Shown here: positions 1 to 7,882 of the stretch, piece after piece
Position numbering within the stretch: position 1 is the stretch's first letter
Layout of the letters: every line of letters starts with the position of its first letter
Assembly (NCBI RefSeq): GCF_014649815.1
Contig: NZ_BMTT01000005.1
Location: 248,001-312,000 of the forward strand
DNA from: Streptomyces mutabilis
GTDB taxonomy: Bacteria > Actinomycetota > Actinomycetes > Streptomycetales > Streptomycetaceae
Length of the DNA: 64,000 bases
Direction: 5' to 3'
Program-made: the position numbers and the translations under genes
Notes under the pieces: model-generated
Databases searched by the model: none
Told to the model about the DNA's origin: nothing
What the model saw: the letters and a program-made list of their open reading frames with translations, nothing else

Positions 1-305
1 GCACCGGCGGCGAGCCCCGCCCACAGGACGACGCCCCGGCGGGAGTGCCGGTCGGCCAGCACCCCGGCCAAGGGAACCGCGGCGAGGAATCCCGCGGTTC
101 GGGCGGCGAGCAGCAGTCCGAGGTCGGTGGCGGTGAGTGTCCGGTCGAGGACCGCGAGACCGAGCACGAACGGCAGGGCCCAGGTGGCCAGGCCCGACGC
201 CGTGGCGCCCGTCCAGAGGCGGAGGAAGGCGAGGTCGAGCAGGACGGTGCGCCGCCGCCCGGGTCGGGCCTCCACGGCGTCGGGAAGGGCGGATGGGGTG
301 GGCAC
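1..305 (-). CDS. MFS transporter, N-terminal part (runs off the window edge)
   Basis: This is the first ~101 residues of a major facilitator superfamily permease, an inner-membrane transporter probably acting as an exporter. The translation has a short basic N-terminus, a first hydrophobic helix (from LAFLRLWTGATASGLATWAL), a second near LLLAARTAGFLAAVPLAGV, and then the classic MFS loop 2-3 motif A as GVLADRHSRRGVVLW. The GTG start at 305 follows an AGGAG ribosome site nine bases upstream. The gene is divergent from the 785-4326 operon and shares the upstream region holding a Zur-like operator, so it may move the product of that operon or a metal complex of it. The C-terminal helices lie outside the window. 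Confidence 0.8.
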   Translation of the reverse strand, partial: MPTPSALPDAVEARPGRRRTVLLDLAFLRLWTGATASGLATWALPFVLGLAVLDRTLTATDLGLLLAARTAGFLAAVPLAGVLADRHSRRGVVLWAGLAAG

Positions 306-454
306 GATGGTGCGCTCCTGTCGTGTGCGGGGTCGGCGGGCCGGACGCGATGCGGCCACAACGGCCCTGACCAGTTCGGGGGATGGGTTATGCCGCCGAC
401 CGTCGGCACGGGGCGGGCGAGCGGGGTGGCGGTGTGTCGGCAACAGACTACCGC

Positions 455-473
455 AATGACAATCATTTCCATT
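455..473. promoter_or_regulatory. Zur-box-like operator (zinc uptake regulator)
   Basis: The 19-base sequence AATGACAATCATTTCCATT is a palindrome centred on C464, with 7 of 9 symmetrical pairs matching. Its 15-base core matches the actinobacterial Zur consensus TGAAAATGATTTTCA at 12 of 15 positions. It lies about 150 bp upstream of the MFS start (305) and about 310 bp upstream of the methyltransferase start (785), so it could repress both directions when zinc is sufficient. It does not resemble the IdeR/DmdR iron box (TTAGGTTAGGCTAACCTAA). The match was made by eye and no binding has been shown. Confidence 0.65.
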
Positions 474-537
474 AGTGTGCTGTCGGCCCGCCGGTTCCTC
501 GGCGTGAGCCGTCCCTGTGCTGTCCACCGGAGGGTCC

Positions 538-744
538 ATGCGCTGCCCCGCACGTCCCGGGAGCATGTCCACCGGTCCTCGCGCTGACGCCCGCTCGCTC
601 CTCGTCGGCCGTGGAGCCCGCCGACGACTCCCGCCGGGCGACGGCCGGACGTGCGACGACCGTGACGGGCCGCCGCCGACTCGTCCGGGCGGGCGGCAGG
701 CGGACGGCCACCCGTCATCGGCCCGGCCGGACCTGGCCACCTAG
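538..744 (+). CDS. Possible small leader ORF (68 aa), unrecognised
   Basis: An ATG at 538 is preceded by a strong GGAGG ribosome site five bases upstream and opens a 68-codon frame ending 40 bp before the methyltransferase gene. The product is Arg/Pro/Gly-rich with three cysteines and matches no family I know. In such GC-rich DNA an open frame of this length is common, so only the ribosome site and the position between the Zur-like box and the operon argue for translation. It could equally be untranslated leader. Confidence 0.25.
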   Translation: MRCPARPGSMSTGPRADARSLLVGRGARRRLPPGDGRTCDDRDGPPPTRPGGRQADGHPSSARPDLAT

Positions 745-784
745 CACACCCGACGACTCGTCATCGACCAGGAAGGACCCACGA

Positions 785-1537
785 ATGGACCGGAACACGA
801 CCGGCCCCGCTCTTCTCGAGCAGTTGCCCCCACCGCTGCCCGCGGACCGGATCATCGCCCTGAACCAGCCGAAGGGCGACCTGCACACCACCCGCTCCTA
901 CGAATGGAACGGATGGACCTTCGACGTTCCGCCAGGCGTCTTCATACCCGGCTGGACCAGCCGCCTGATCCACGAACGGCTGCTCGACGGCCGCATCGAG
1001 ACCCGCGGCCGCCGTTACGCCGCCATGGGCGTCGGCCTCGGCGTCGAGGCCGTGACAGCGGGCACCCGGGGTGCCCGGGAGATCCACGCGATCGACGTCC
1101 ACCCGGAGAGCGTGGCCGCGACCACCCGCCACTACCGGTGCCTCGTCGGCGAGCGCCCGGACACCGCGTTCCTCCCCGTCGTGAGCGATGTCTTCGAGGC
1201 CCTCCCGGACGAAGTCCGGCTGGACGTCATCACCTTCAACCCGCCCGCCGTCAGCCAGACCGTCAGCGACGACCCCGACGTCGTACGCAACGTCTGCGTG
1301 GGCGCACCGCTGATCGCGACGTTCTTCGCCCAGATCGCGGAGAAGGACCTTCTCGCACCCGGCGGCGAGATCCACCTCATCGCCTCCAACACCGCAGACC
1401 TGCGCGCCCTCGTGCAACACGCCGTGGACCACGGGTTCCGTCCCCGGATCGACCACCTCCACGACTGGCGGGACGGCGTGCTGACCTTCCTGTTCCGCAT
1501 CACCCATGACGCGCCCCGTTCCGGAGGACGACGATGA
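785..1537 (+). CDS. Class I SAM-dependent methyltransferase (MTS/PrmC-like fold), first gene of the Zur-linked operon
   Basis: This 250-residue protein has a Rossmann-type glycine-rich stretch (MGVGLGVEAVTAG), an acidic ribose-binding strand (HAIDVHPESV) and, at N152, an NPPA motif in the place of the NPPY/F catalytic motif of N-methyltransferases such as PrmC and RsmC. The aromatic last position is missing, so the substrate probably differs from ribosomal or release-factor targets. The ATG follows AAGGA nine bases upstream. The stop overlaps the next start as ATGA, so the two are translationally coupled. With a DUF364 protein, a small-molecule kinase and a PLP lyase/synthase as partners, it more likely methylates a small metabolite than a macromolecule; that role is inferred. 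Confidence 0.72.
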   Translation: MDRNTTGPALLEQLPPPLPADRIIALNQPKGDLHTTRSYEWNGWTFDVPPGVFIPGWTSRLIHERLLDGRIETRGRRYAAMGVGLGVEAVTAGTRGAREIHAIDVHPESVAATTRHYRCLVGERPDTAFLPVVSDVFEALPDEVRLDVITFNPPAVSQTVSDDPDVVRNVCVGAPLIATFFAQIAEKDLLAPGGEIHLIASNTADLRALVQHAVDHGFRPRIDHLHDWRDGVLTFLFRITHDAPRSGGRR

Positions 1538-2343
1538 AGAACACCGACGAACTCCTCGCCGGCGTACTGAACGGCGAACACGGGCCCCTTCCCTCCGAAC
1601 TCGTGGCCACCAGCGTCTTCTGGGTGCACCACGGAACCCGACTGGCCGGTGGCAACACCACCTACCTCAACCAGTACGTCCTCGTCCGCCTGGGCGGCTC
1701 GTTCGGCGGCTGCGCCTTCGAGGCGGGCGAGGTCGACCCGTCCCTGTGCCGCGACGCCTCCGGCGCCCCCCTCGACACCCTGCTGCGCGACGCGCCCCGC
1801 CCGCTGCGGACCGCCGCACTGGACGCCTACCTGAGCGCGGTCCGACCGCACCGGGAGGCGGACGAGGCGGAACCGGTCACCCTGCCCGCGGGGGCACCCG
1901 AGACCCGTGCGCAAGCCCGGGACGCGGCCATCGCCGGGCTCCTGGACATCGAGGCCGGTGCGCGGGTCGGTCTGATCGGCGTGGTGAACCCGCTCGTCGC
2001 GGCCATCCGCGAGCGCGGCGGTGCGCCCCTGCTCTGCGACTTCAACCTCCGCACCACCCAGTGGGGCGACCCGGTCACCGACGACATGCACCAACTCCTC
2101 GACACCGCCGACGCCGTGGTCGCCACCGGCATGACCCTAGGCAACGGCAGCTTCGACACCGTCCTGGCCCGTTGCCGCGAGCGCGGCGTGCCCCTGGTGG
2201 TCTACGCCCAGACGGGCAGCGCCGTGGCACGCGCGTTCCTCGGGGCGGGCGTGACGGCCCTGTCCGCGGAACCCTTCCCCTTCTCCCAGTTCAGCGCCGA
2301 ACCCACGACCCTGTACCGCTACCGTGCGGCGGCCGGCGCATGA
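1534..2343 (+). CDS. DUF364 (putative heavy-metal chelation) domain protein
   Basis: The 269-residue product has a variable N-terminal half and a C-terminal Rossmann-like half. The latter shows the features I associate with Pfam DUF364, annotated as putative heavy-metal chelation: VGLIGVVNPLVAAIRERG (about residues 147-164), the acidic turn LLDTADAVVATGMTLGNGS (about 190-208), then VPLVVYAQTGSAVARAFLGAGV. The start overlaps the previous stop by ATGA and its own stop overlaps the kinase start in the same way. The family's biochemical role is not established; structural work has linked it to metal or tetrapyrrole-like ligands. Its presence directly behind a Zur-like box is the main reason to consider a metal-related pathway. 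Confidence 0.68.
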   Translation: MKNTDELLAGVLNGEHGPLPSELVATSVFWVHHGTRLAGGNTTYLNQYVLVRLGGSFGGCAFEAGEVDPSLCRDASGAPLDTLLRDAPRPLRTAALDAYLSAVRPHREADEAEPVTLPAGAPETRAQARDAAIAGLLDIEAGARVGLIGVVNPLVAAIRERGGAPLLCDFNLRTTQWGDPVTDDMHQLLDTADAVVATGMTLGNGSFDTVLARCRERGVPLVVYAQTGSAVARAFLGAGVTALSAEPFPFSQFSAEPTTLYRYRAAAGA

Positions 2344-3392
2344 CGTCAGCCACCCGCCGACCGATGCCGCCGGCCGCCGCGGCCCGTGGGACGGCGGGCA
2401 CCGGACACGCCGCCTGCCATCACGGCGAGATCCTCCAAGGCGTCTTCCTCGACGAACGGCGCCGCCCCTGCCACGGTCTGGTCACCCTGCCGATGACCGG
2501 CCGGGGCAGCACGGCCGGCTTCACGCACCGGCCCGGCAGTCCAGCCGACGAGGTGACGGTGACGCCCGACGGCCGGTCGAAGGCCCGGACGGCAGCCGTC
2601 CTCGCGATGCGGGAGTGCTCGGCGCGCCTCGGTGAGGAACCGTGCGGCGGGGAGCTGACGCTCACCGGTGACCTCCCCGTCGGACTCGGTATGGGCTCCT
2701 CCACCAGCGACGTCATCGCGACGGTGCGCGCGGTCGCCGACTCGCGGGGTCTGCTCCTGCCACCGGAGACCATCGCCCGGCTCGCGGTGCGCGCCGAGGG
2801 CGCCAGCGACCCGCTGATGCACGGCTCCCGTCCGCTGCTCTTCGCACAACGGGAGGGCCGCGTCCTCGAAACCCTGGGCTCCGCACTGCCGCCCGCGGTG
2901 GTGGTCGGATGTGCGCTCGGCGGAAGCGAACCGGTCGACACCCTCGCCCTGCCGGTCCTCGTCCAGGACGGCGACCTCACCGCGTACGAGCACCTGCGCC
3001 GGATGCTGCGCCGGGCGGTGACCGATGCCGACACGGCCCTGCTGGGCAGGGTGAGCACGGCCAGCGCCCGCCTGCGTCAACGCGTCCTGCGGCACCAGGA
3101 GTTCCCGGCACTCACCGGCATTGCCGACAGCGTGGGCGCCGTCGGGGTGCAGATCGCCCACAGCGGCAACGTCGCCGGCATCCTCTTCGACCCCCGCGTT
3201 CCCGGCCTGAGGCGCCGGCTGCGCCGTTGCGCCCGCGCCTTGGAGCGCGAAGGCATCGCGTCGACCCGGACCTTCACCACGTTCGCGACCCCCACCAGCG
3301 AGGAGCTCCCCCGTGGACGAACACATCTCGGAAGCAATCGGCCGTCCGGACCTGATATGCCTCGACGGCTCACTCGCCTGCCTGCGGTTTGA
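2340..3392 (+). CDS. GHMP-family kinase resembling PduX (L-threonine kinase)
   Basis: The 350-residue protein carries the three GHMP kinase signatures. They are an N-terminal GxHHGEILQG, close to the SCGELIQG of PduX; the ATP-binding PVGLGMGSSTSD (about residues 116-127); and a C-terminal glycine-rich AHSGNVAGILFDP. PduX phosphorylates free L-threonine in cobalamin side-chain synthesis. Here no cobalamin genes are nearby, and the next gene is a PLP enzyme of the cysteine-synthase fold. The simplest inference is that a hydroxy-amino acid is O-phosphorylated and then used in a beta- or gamma-replacement. The ATG overlaps the upstream stop. The frame continues 80 bp past the GTG of the next gene, an unusually long overlap. 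Confidence 0.75.
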   Translation: MTSATRRPMPPAAAARGTAGTGHAACHHGEILQGVFLDERRRPCHGLVTLPMTGRGSTAGFTHRPGSPADEVTVTPDGRSKARTAAVLAMRECSARLGEEPCGGELTLTGDLPVGLGMGSSTSDVIATVRAVADSRGLLLPPETIARLAVRAEGASDPLMHGSRPLLFAQREGRVLETLGSALPPAVVVGCALGGSEPVDTLALPVLVQDGDLTAYEHLRRMLRRAVTDADTALLGRVSTASARLRQRVLRHQEFPALTGIADSVGAVGVQIAHSGNVAGILFDPRVPGLRRRLRRCARALEREGIASTRTFTTFATPTSEELPRGRTHLGSNRPSGPDMPRRLTRLPAV

Positions 3393-4326
3393 GACGATGA
3401 AGGTCGTCTCCGCCCTGGCCGCCGTACGCCACCTGCTCGACACCGGAACCGTCCGGCGCGGCGACACCCTCATCGACAGCTCCAGCGGCATCTACGCCTA
3501 CGCCCTCGCCCTGGCCTGCCACCGCTACGGCATGCACTGCCACATCGTCGGCTCCACCACAGTCGACCACACCCTGCGCACCCAACTCGACGTCCTCGGC
3601 GCGCACCTGGAGCAGATGCAGCCCAGCACGGACCTCAAGCTGGACCAGAGCCGCCGTGTCGCCCGCGTCAGGGAGATCCTGCGCGAACACCCCGACTACC
3701 ACTGGATGCGCCAGTACCACGACGACGTCCACTACCTCGGCTACGAGGCCGTGGCCGAACGGATCCAGGAGGAGACCGGCGCCGGGTCCCTGACCCTCGT
3801 CGGCGGAGTGGGATCAGGCGCCTCCACCGGCGCCCTCGCCCACTACCTGCGCAAACGTTCCGTCGATGTGCGACTCGTCGGCGTCCAGCCGTTCGGCAGC
3901 GTCACCTTCGGCAGCGACCACGTCGCCGACCCGGAGATCATCATCGCCGGCATCGGCAGTTCCATCCCATTCGGTAACGTGCGCCACGACCTCTACGACA
4001 CCGTCCACTGGATCGCCTTCGACGCCGCCCTCGCCGGGAGCGTCGACCTGCTGCGCCGGCACGCCGTCTTCGCCGGCTTGTCCAGCGGCGCCGCCTACCT
4101 CGCCGCCCGCTGGGAACGCGATGAGGAGCCCGAGCGGACGGCGCTGTTCATCGCCGCCGACACCGGCCACCGCTACGTCGACACCGTCTTCGTCCGGCAC
4201 GCGGAGGCGGCGCGGGTGGAGGACCTGGCACCCCGTCAGGTGTCCGGCACGGACGCACTCGCTCTGCCGTGGTCGCGCCTGAACTGGAACGGCTCGCCCG
4301 CTCCCGGGGCAGCGGTCCTCCGGTAG
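3313..4326 (+). CDS. PLP-dependent enzyme of the cysteine synthase/cystathionine beta-synthase fold
   Basis: The 337-residue protein belongs to fold-type II PLP enzymes. The Schiff-base lysine is probably Lys30 in ETMKVVSALAAV. The phosphate-binding loop is VGGVGSGASTG (about residues 159-169), and a conserved SSGAAYLAA follows near the C-terminus. The region before the lysine is about ten residues shorter than in O-acetylserine sulfhydrylase. The GTG start at 3313 lies six bases after a GGAG and inside the kinase gene, so the genes are coupled. Relatives such as SbnA use O-phosphoserine to build 2,3-diaminopropionate for siderophores. By analogy this enzyme may use the kinase product; substrate and product are unknown. 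The methionine-rich start and C-terminal 25 residues look variable. Confidence 0.75.
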   Translation: MDEHISEAIGRPDLICLDGSLACLRFETMKVVSALAAVRHLLDTGTVRRGDTLIDSSSGIYAYALALACHRYGMHCHIVGSTTVDHTLRTQLDVLGAHLEQMQPSTDLKLDQSRRVARVREILREHPDYHWMRQYHDDVHYLGYEAVAERIQEETGAGSLTLVGGVGSGASTGALAHYLRKRSVDVRLVGVQPFGSVTFGSDHVADPEIIIAGIGSSIPFGNVRHDLYDTVHWIAFDAALAGSVDLLRRHAVFAGLSSGAAYLAARWERDEEPERTALFIAADTGHRYVDTVFVRHAEAARVEDLAPRQVSGTDALALPWSRLNWNGSPAPGAAVLR

Positions 4327-4948
4327 CCGGTCACGGAAGGCGGCGCCGCGCCGCGGACGCGCGCTGGAGGAGACCGGGCATCTGTGGACGGAGTACGCCC
4401 ACGACGGCGGAACGGGCGGCGTGCCCCGGGAGTCGTCGCCGCGGCGGAGCCCGTCCCATGGCACATCCGCCGTCGACAACCGGGGCGCGGCCCGCACCGG
4501 CGCCCGCGTCAGGCGGGCCGCGTTCGCCCTGCCCACCGGGGACGACACACACCTCGACGACACCTTCGAGAGTGCCGACGTGCGGGGCAGGTGGCTCCTG
4601 GTGCTCGCCCGCTGCGGCTTCTCCGCCCCGCCCGCCCGTGTACTCGATGCGTTGCCGGCCGAGTTCCGGGCCGCAGGCGACGGCCGGGGCGAGGCCGCAG
4701 CCCTCAGCACCCGTGCCACGTCGGCCGTCTACGAGGGCGACTTCGCGGCCCTGCGGAGGAACGCGGAGAGCAGCGCGGACCTCTTCGCCGCTGCGCCGCG
4801 GCCTGGGTCGCCGTACGTACCGAGCGCACCGTCTGGGCCGCCCGCCGCGCCTGAACCGGCTCAGAGGCCGCGCCTGCCGCGACCGAGCGAGCACCGGCCT
4901 GAGCCGGTACCAGCGGGCGAACCGGAGGCGGGGCCGCCCGCGCCGTAG
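4325..4948 (+). pseudogene. Probable remnant of a regulatory or TPR-containing protein
   Basis: An open frame directly after the PLP-enzyme gene gives protein-like sequence. It includes ALEETGHLWTEYAHDG, and later RGRWLLVLARCGFSAPP and AVYEGDFAALRRNAESSADLF. The last segment resembles a TPR helix pair from AfsR/LAL-type ATPase regulators. It has no convincing start codon with a ribosome site, its internal composition shifts to Pro/Arg-rich near the end, and it has no recognisable catalytic or DNA-binding domain. I read it as a decayed fragment; a divergent hypothetical gene starting at the GTG near 4421 is the alternative. Confidence 0.35.
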
Positions 4949-4979
4949 GGCAGGCCGTCACCCCGTTAGGGTTGCCATC

Positions 4980-5585
4980 ATGAACCGATGGGAGCAGCTG
5001 ACCGGTGGCAGGTCGGGTGAGGAGTACGCCGCCCGGTTCGCCGAGCTCGCCGAGCGCGGACAGGACGTCCACGGCGAGGCACGATTGTGCGCCACGCTGG
5101 TGCCTCCCGGGGCACGGGTGCTGGACGCCGGCTGCGGCACCGGGCGGGTCCTGATCCAACTCGCCCAGATCGGTTACGACGGGGTGGGCGTGGACCAGGA
5201 CGCTTCCATGCTGGCCGTGGCACGTCGCGACGCGCCACGGCTGACCTGGCTGCAGGCCGACCTCGCCGACTTCGACCCAGCCGCCGCGGGCGTCGGCTCC
5301 GGCTTCGACCTCGTCGTCGCGGCAGGCAACGTCTTCCCGCTCCTCGCGCCGGGCACGGAGGCTGCCGTCGCTGCCGGGCTGGCCCAGGCACTGCGCCCAG
5401 GCGGCCTGCTCGTCGCCGGCTTCGGCCTGGACCGCGAGCATCTCCCCGTGCCTCCGAGCCTCACGCTGGCGGATTACGACGCCCACTGCACCGCTGCCGG
5501 CCTCACTCTCACCGACCGCTTCGCCACCTGGGACGCCGACCCCTACGACGGCGGCGGTTACGCGGTCAGCGTCCATCAGCGCTGA
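4980..5585 (+). CDS. Class I SAM-dependent methyltransferase
   Basis: This 201-residue cytoplasmic methyltransferase has a clear motif I (VLDAGCGTGRVLIQLAQIGYDGVG, about residues 41-64), the acidic motif II VGVDQDASML, a motif III-like WLQADLADF, and motif IV GFDLVVAAGNVFPLL, in the order of the Methyltransf_25/11 families. A late RPGGLLVAGF loop precedes the C-terminal sheet. The substrate cannot be told from sequence. The ATG at 4980 has only a weak ribosome site (TTAGGGTTG), but the first codons form the usual N-terminal helix of the family. It is monocistronic; the flanking regions look like decayed or non-coding DNA. Confidence 0.8.
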   Translation: MNRWEQLTGGRSGEEYAARFAELAERGQDVHGEARLCATLVPPGARVLDAGCGTGRVLIQLAQIGYDGVGVDQDASMLAVARRDAPRLTWLQADLADFDPAAAGVGSGFDLVVAAGNVFPLLAPGTEAAVAAGLAQALRPGGLLVAGFGLDREHLPVPPSLTLADYDAHCTAAGLTLTDRFATWDADPYDGGGYAVSVHQR

Positions 5586-6001
5586 CGCCGGGAGGGGGCG
5601 CCAGGAGGCCCCGGGCTGCCGCACGAAGCACCACCAGGGCGCGCGCTCGGCCCACGCTGTTCACCTCGGCGTTTCGACGAGCCCACCGGCGCGGGCGCCC
5701 ATGTCGCCGTGGAGTCCCTCGAGGGGCATGGCGCGACCGGGCGGACACCTTCGACTTCTCGAACTGCGCGACGATGCCGGGTGGGAGCCGGGCAAGGCGC
5801 GTTCTACTGGGTTGAAGCTCCGCGCGCCGTGCGGAACCGTCGACGTAGGGGTTGTCGGATCGGTCCCGGCCGGGGCGCGCAATGAACGTCGCTGATCGGA
5901 CGTTATCCGAGTGATCCTCGGGTACTCGCCTTGGCATGCCGAGGCCGCGACCTGGTCTCGGCGACGGCTGCGACGAACCCAGCAGAGAGGAAGCCTGTCG
6001 G
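5586..6001. other. Gene-free region with a stress-type promoter at its right end
   Basis: I see no gene here on either strand: open frames are short, unlike any family I know, and lack ribosome sites. The only clear signal is the promoter-like element at 5902-5925 upstream of the SRPBCC gene. Confidence 0.5.
5902..5925 (+). promoter_or_regulatory. SigB/SigF-family-like promoter
   Basis: GTTA at 5902-5905, a 14-base spacer, and GGGTAC at 5920-5925 fit the Streptomyces SigB-type consensus GNNTN14-16GGGTAC/T. The start codon of the SRPBCC gene is at 6002, giving a leader of roughly 70 bases. The element suggests induction by osmotic or general stress. It is a by-eye match only. Confidence 0.5.
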
Positions 6002-6463
6002 ATGAGCACGGTCAAGGAAGCGGTGGAAGTCGGCGTTCCTGTGCACACCGCCTACAACCAGTGGACCCAGTTCGAGGAGTTCCCGCACTTCATGGAGGGG
6101 GTGGAGGAAGTCAGGCAGCTCGATGAGCGCCGCAACCACTGGACCACCACGGTCAGCGGGGTGAAGCGCGAGTTCGAGACCGAGATCGTCGACCAGCTCC
6201 CCGACGAGCGGATCACGTGGCGCACCACCACGGGTGACAGCAGGCAGAAGGGCACGGTCCACTTCCAGCGGCTGGACGACACGCACACTCGAGTCGAGCT
6301 CGTCATGGACGTCGAGCCCACGGGCATCGCGGAGAAGACCGGTGACATGCTGGGAGTGATCGACCGGCGGGTGAAGGGCGACATGCAGCGCTTCAAGGAG
6401 TACATCGAGGCTCGTGACGGCGAGACCGGAGCCTGGCGAGGGCACATCAGGCCGGGTGACTGA
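6002..6463 (+). CDS. SRPBCC (START-like) family protein, coenzyme Q-binding COQ10 type
   Basis: The 153-residue protein has the helix-grip fold pattern of the polyketide cyclase/COQ10 group. It begins STVKEAVEVGVPVHTAYNQWTQFEEFPHFMEGV, with the typical FEEFPxFM motif. A central antiparallel sheet follows (WTTTVSGVKREFETEIVDQLPDERITWRT), then a long C-terminal helix GDMLGVIDRRVKGDMQRFKEYIEAR. Such proteins bind hydrophobic ligands in a deep pocket and are common stress-associated proteins in Streptomyces. The start at 6002 follows AGAGAGGAAG. A SigB-like promoter lies about 75 bp upstream, consistent with stress control. The ligand is unknown. Confidence 0.78.
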   Translation: MSTVKEAVEVGVPVHTAYNQWTQFEEFPHFMEGVEEVRQLDERRNHWTTTVSGVKREFETEIVDQLPDERITWRTTTGDSRQKGTVHFQRLDDTHTRVELVMDVEPTGIAEKTGDMLGVIDRRVKGDMQRFKEYIEARDGETGAWRGHIRPGD

Positions 6464-6653
6464 TCCCCGTCGGCCGAGTACTGATCGCCGTCGACGTCGC
6501 GGCTCTCTCCTAACTCACCGGCATCGGCGCCGTCTGCCACGTGCGGAAGGCGCTCGAAAACGCCTGACCAGCAAGCGAGTTGGAGGGAAGCAAGGGCCGG
6601 CTTCCCTCGGGGGGAAGCCCGGCCGACCCGGTCGTCTCGAACCGGGAGGAAGA

Positions 6654-7088
6654 TCAGTCGAGGCAGAACTCGTTGCCCTCGACATCCTGCATCACCAGGC
6701 ACGACTCGTTCTCCTCGTCGGCGGTCAGCAGCCGCACGCGCACCCCGCCGAGCGCGACCAGTCGCGCGCATTCGGCCTCGAGTGCGGCCACGCGCTCCTC
6801 ACCCACGAGTCCGGTACCGGCCCGCACATCGAGATGCAACCGGTTCTTGACGACCTTCCCCTCGGGGACGCGCTGGAAGTACAGTCGCGGGCCCGCCCCC
6901 GAGGGGTCACTGGCCACGAACCACGTATCCCGCTTCTCCGGCGGCAGCGTGCGATTGAAATCGTCCCACGTGGCGAACCCCTCCGGGGGCGGCGGCGCGA
7001 CGTACCCCAGTACCTCGCACCAGAAGCGACCGACCCGCTCGGGTGACGCGCAGTCGAAGGTGACTTGGACCTGCTTGACCGATGACAT
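6654..7088 (-). CDS. VOC (glyoxalase/bleomycin-resistance) superfamily protein
   Basis: The 144-residue protein shows the paired beta-alpha-beta-beta-beta modules of the vicinal oxygen chelate fold. It starts VKQVQVTFDCASPERVGRFWCEVLGY and ends ENESCLVMQDVEGNEFCLD, whose final Glu is a typical metal ligand. In the middle, NRLHLDVRAGT supplies a His. It resembles the Glyoxalase_6 subgroup often annotated as glyoxalase or bleomycin-resistance-like proteins in actinomycetes; the substrate cannot be predicted. The ATG at 7088 is followed by a normal N-terminal strand. The methyltransferase gene upstream on the same strand ends 53 bp before it, so the two may be cotranscribed. Confidence 0.78.
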   Translation of the reverse strand: MSSVKQVQVTFDCASPERVGRFWCEVLGYVAPPPPEGFATWDDFNRTLPPEKRDTWFVASDPSGAGPRLYFQRVPEGKVVKNRLHLDVRAGTGLVGEERVAALEAECARLVALGGVRVRLLTADEENESCLVMQDVEGNEFCLD

Positions 7089-7141
7089 CGGGCCACCATA
7101 GCAACGGAATTCCGAGGTGGGCGCACTGCCCGATGGCGACC

Positions 7142-7882
7142 TCAGACCGGCTTGCGCCACACCGAGATGTGCTTCGCGGACTCCTGCTCGAACGGTGCCC
7201 CGTCCCAGTCCGCGACCCGACGTTCCAGTTCGAGCCCGGCGATGCGAGCCATCAGGTCGAGCTCCGCCGGCCAGGCGTACCGGTGCCGCGAGTTGCCACG
7301 GCGATAGCGGCCGTCGTCGCCGTCGCGGGTGAAGTGGTGTGAGACGAGGATCTGTTCGACGAGGTCGAAGGTGTCGAAGCCGAGGTGGCGCTCGGAGACG
7401 TCGAACGGCACCGCGACCTGCCCGGGAGGCAGGAACCGCAGTGGCGGCACGCCCAGTTCGATGACGAAGCGGCCGCCGGGCCGCAGATGGCGCGCGGCGT
7501 TGCGGAAGCACTCGACCTGTTCGTCCTGCGTGAGCAGGTTGGTGATGGTGTTGTAGACGAGATAGACCAGGGTGAAGTCACCGGTGACGGTCGTGGTGGC
7601 CATGTCTCCCATCGCCACCGGAAGTGTGTCCTCGTCGACCTTGCGCCGCAGGACGGCGGCCATGTGCTCGGACAGTTCGATGCCCACGACCGGGACGCCG
7701 CGCTCCCGGAGCGGAACGCCCACTCGTCCCGTCCCGATCGCGAACTCCAAGGCCCGGCCGTCTCCGGCGAGTTCGGCGAGGAAGTCGAGAGTCGGCCCGA
7801 GGGCGGCGGCCGAGGACATCTCGGTCTCCTCGGTGTCGTAGCGGTCGGCGGTCTCACGGGTCCACAGTTCGCTGCTCGTCAC
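7142..7882 (-). CDS. Class I SAM-dependent methyltransferase
   Basis: This 246-residue protein has motif I in the altered form ALEFAIGTGRVGVPLRERGVPVVG, an acidic loop VVGIELSEHM, then DFTLVYLVYNTITNLLTQDEQVECFRNAARHLRPGGRFVIELGVP, the characteristic middle section of Streptomyces methyltransferases of the Methyltransf_25 group. A C-terminal DLVEQILVSHHFT beta-stranded lid is also present. The usual DxGCGTG is replaced by FAIGTGR, which still binds SAM in this subgroup. The ATG is at 7882. It lies upstream of the VOC gene on the same strand. No specific substrate can be inferred. Confidence 0.8.
   Translation of the reverse strand: MTSSELWTRETADRYDTEETEMSSAAALGPTLDFLAELAGDGRALEFAIGTGRVGVPLRERGVPVVGIELSEHMAAVLRRKVDEDTLPVAMGDMATTTVTGDFTLVYLVYNTITNLLTQDEQVECFRNAARHLRPGGRFVIELGVPPLRFLPPGQVAVPFDVSERHLGFDTFDLVEQILVSHHFTRDGDDGRYRRGNSRHRYAWPAELDLMARIAGLELERRVADWDGAPFEQESAKHISVWRKPV

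Noticed and set aside
455-473. Considered as an iron (DmdR/IdeR) box
   Set aside because: It lacks the TTAGGTTAGGC/GCCTAACCTAA pattern; the ATGA-AAT-ATT core fits Zur instead.
761-1507. Long minus-strand open frame opposite the first methyltransferase gene
   Set aside because: It is a GC-bias shadow: its sequence is low-complexity Val/Gly/Asp-rich with no ribosome site, and the plus strand carries the motif-bearing protein.
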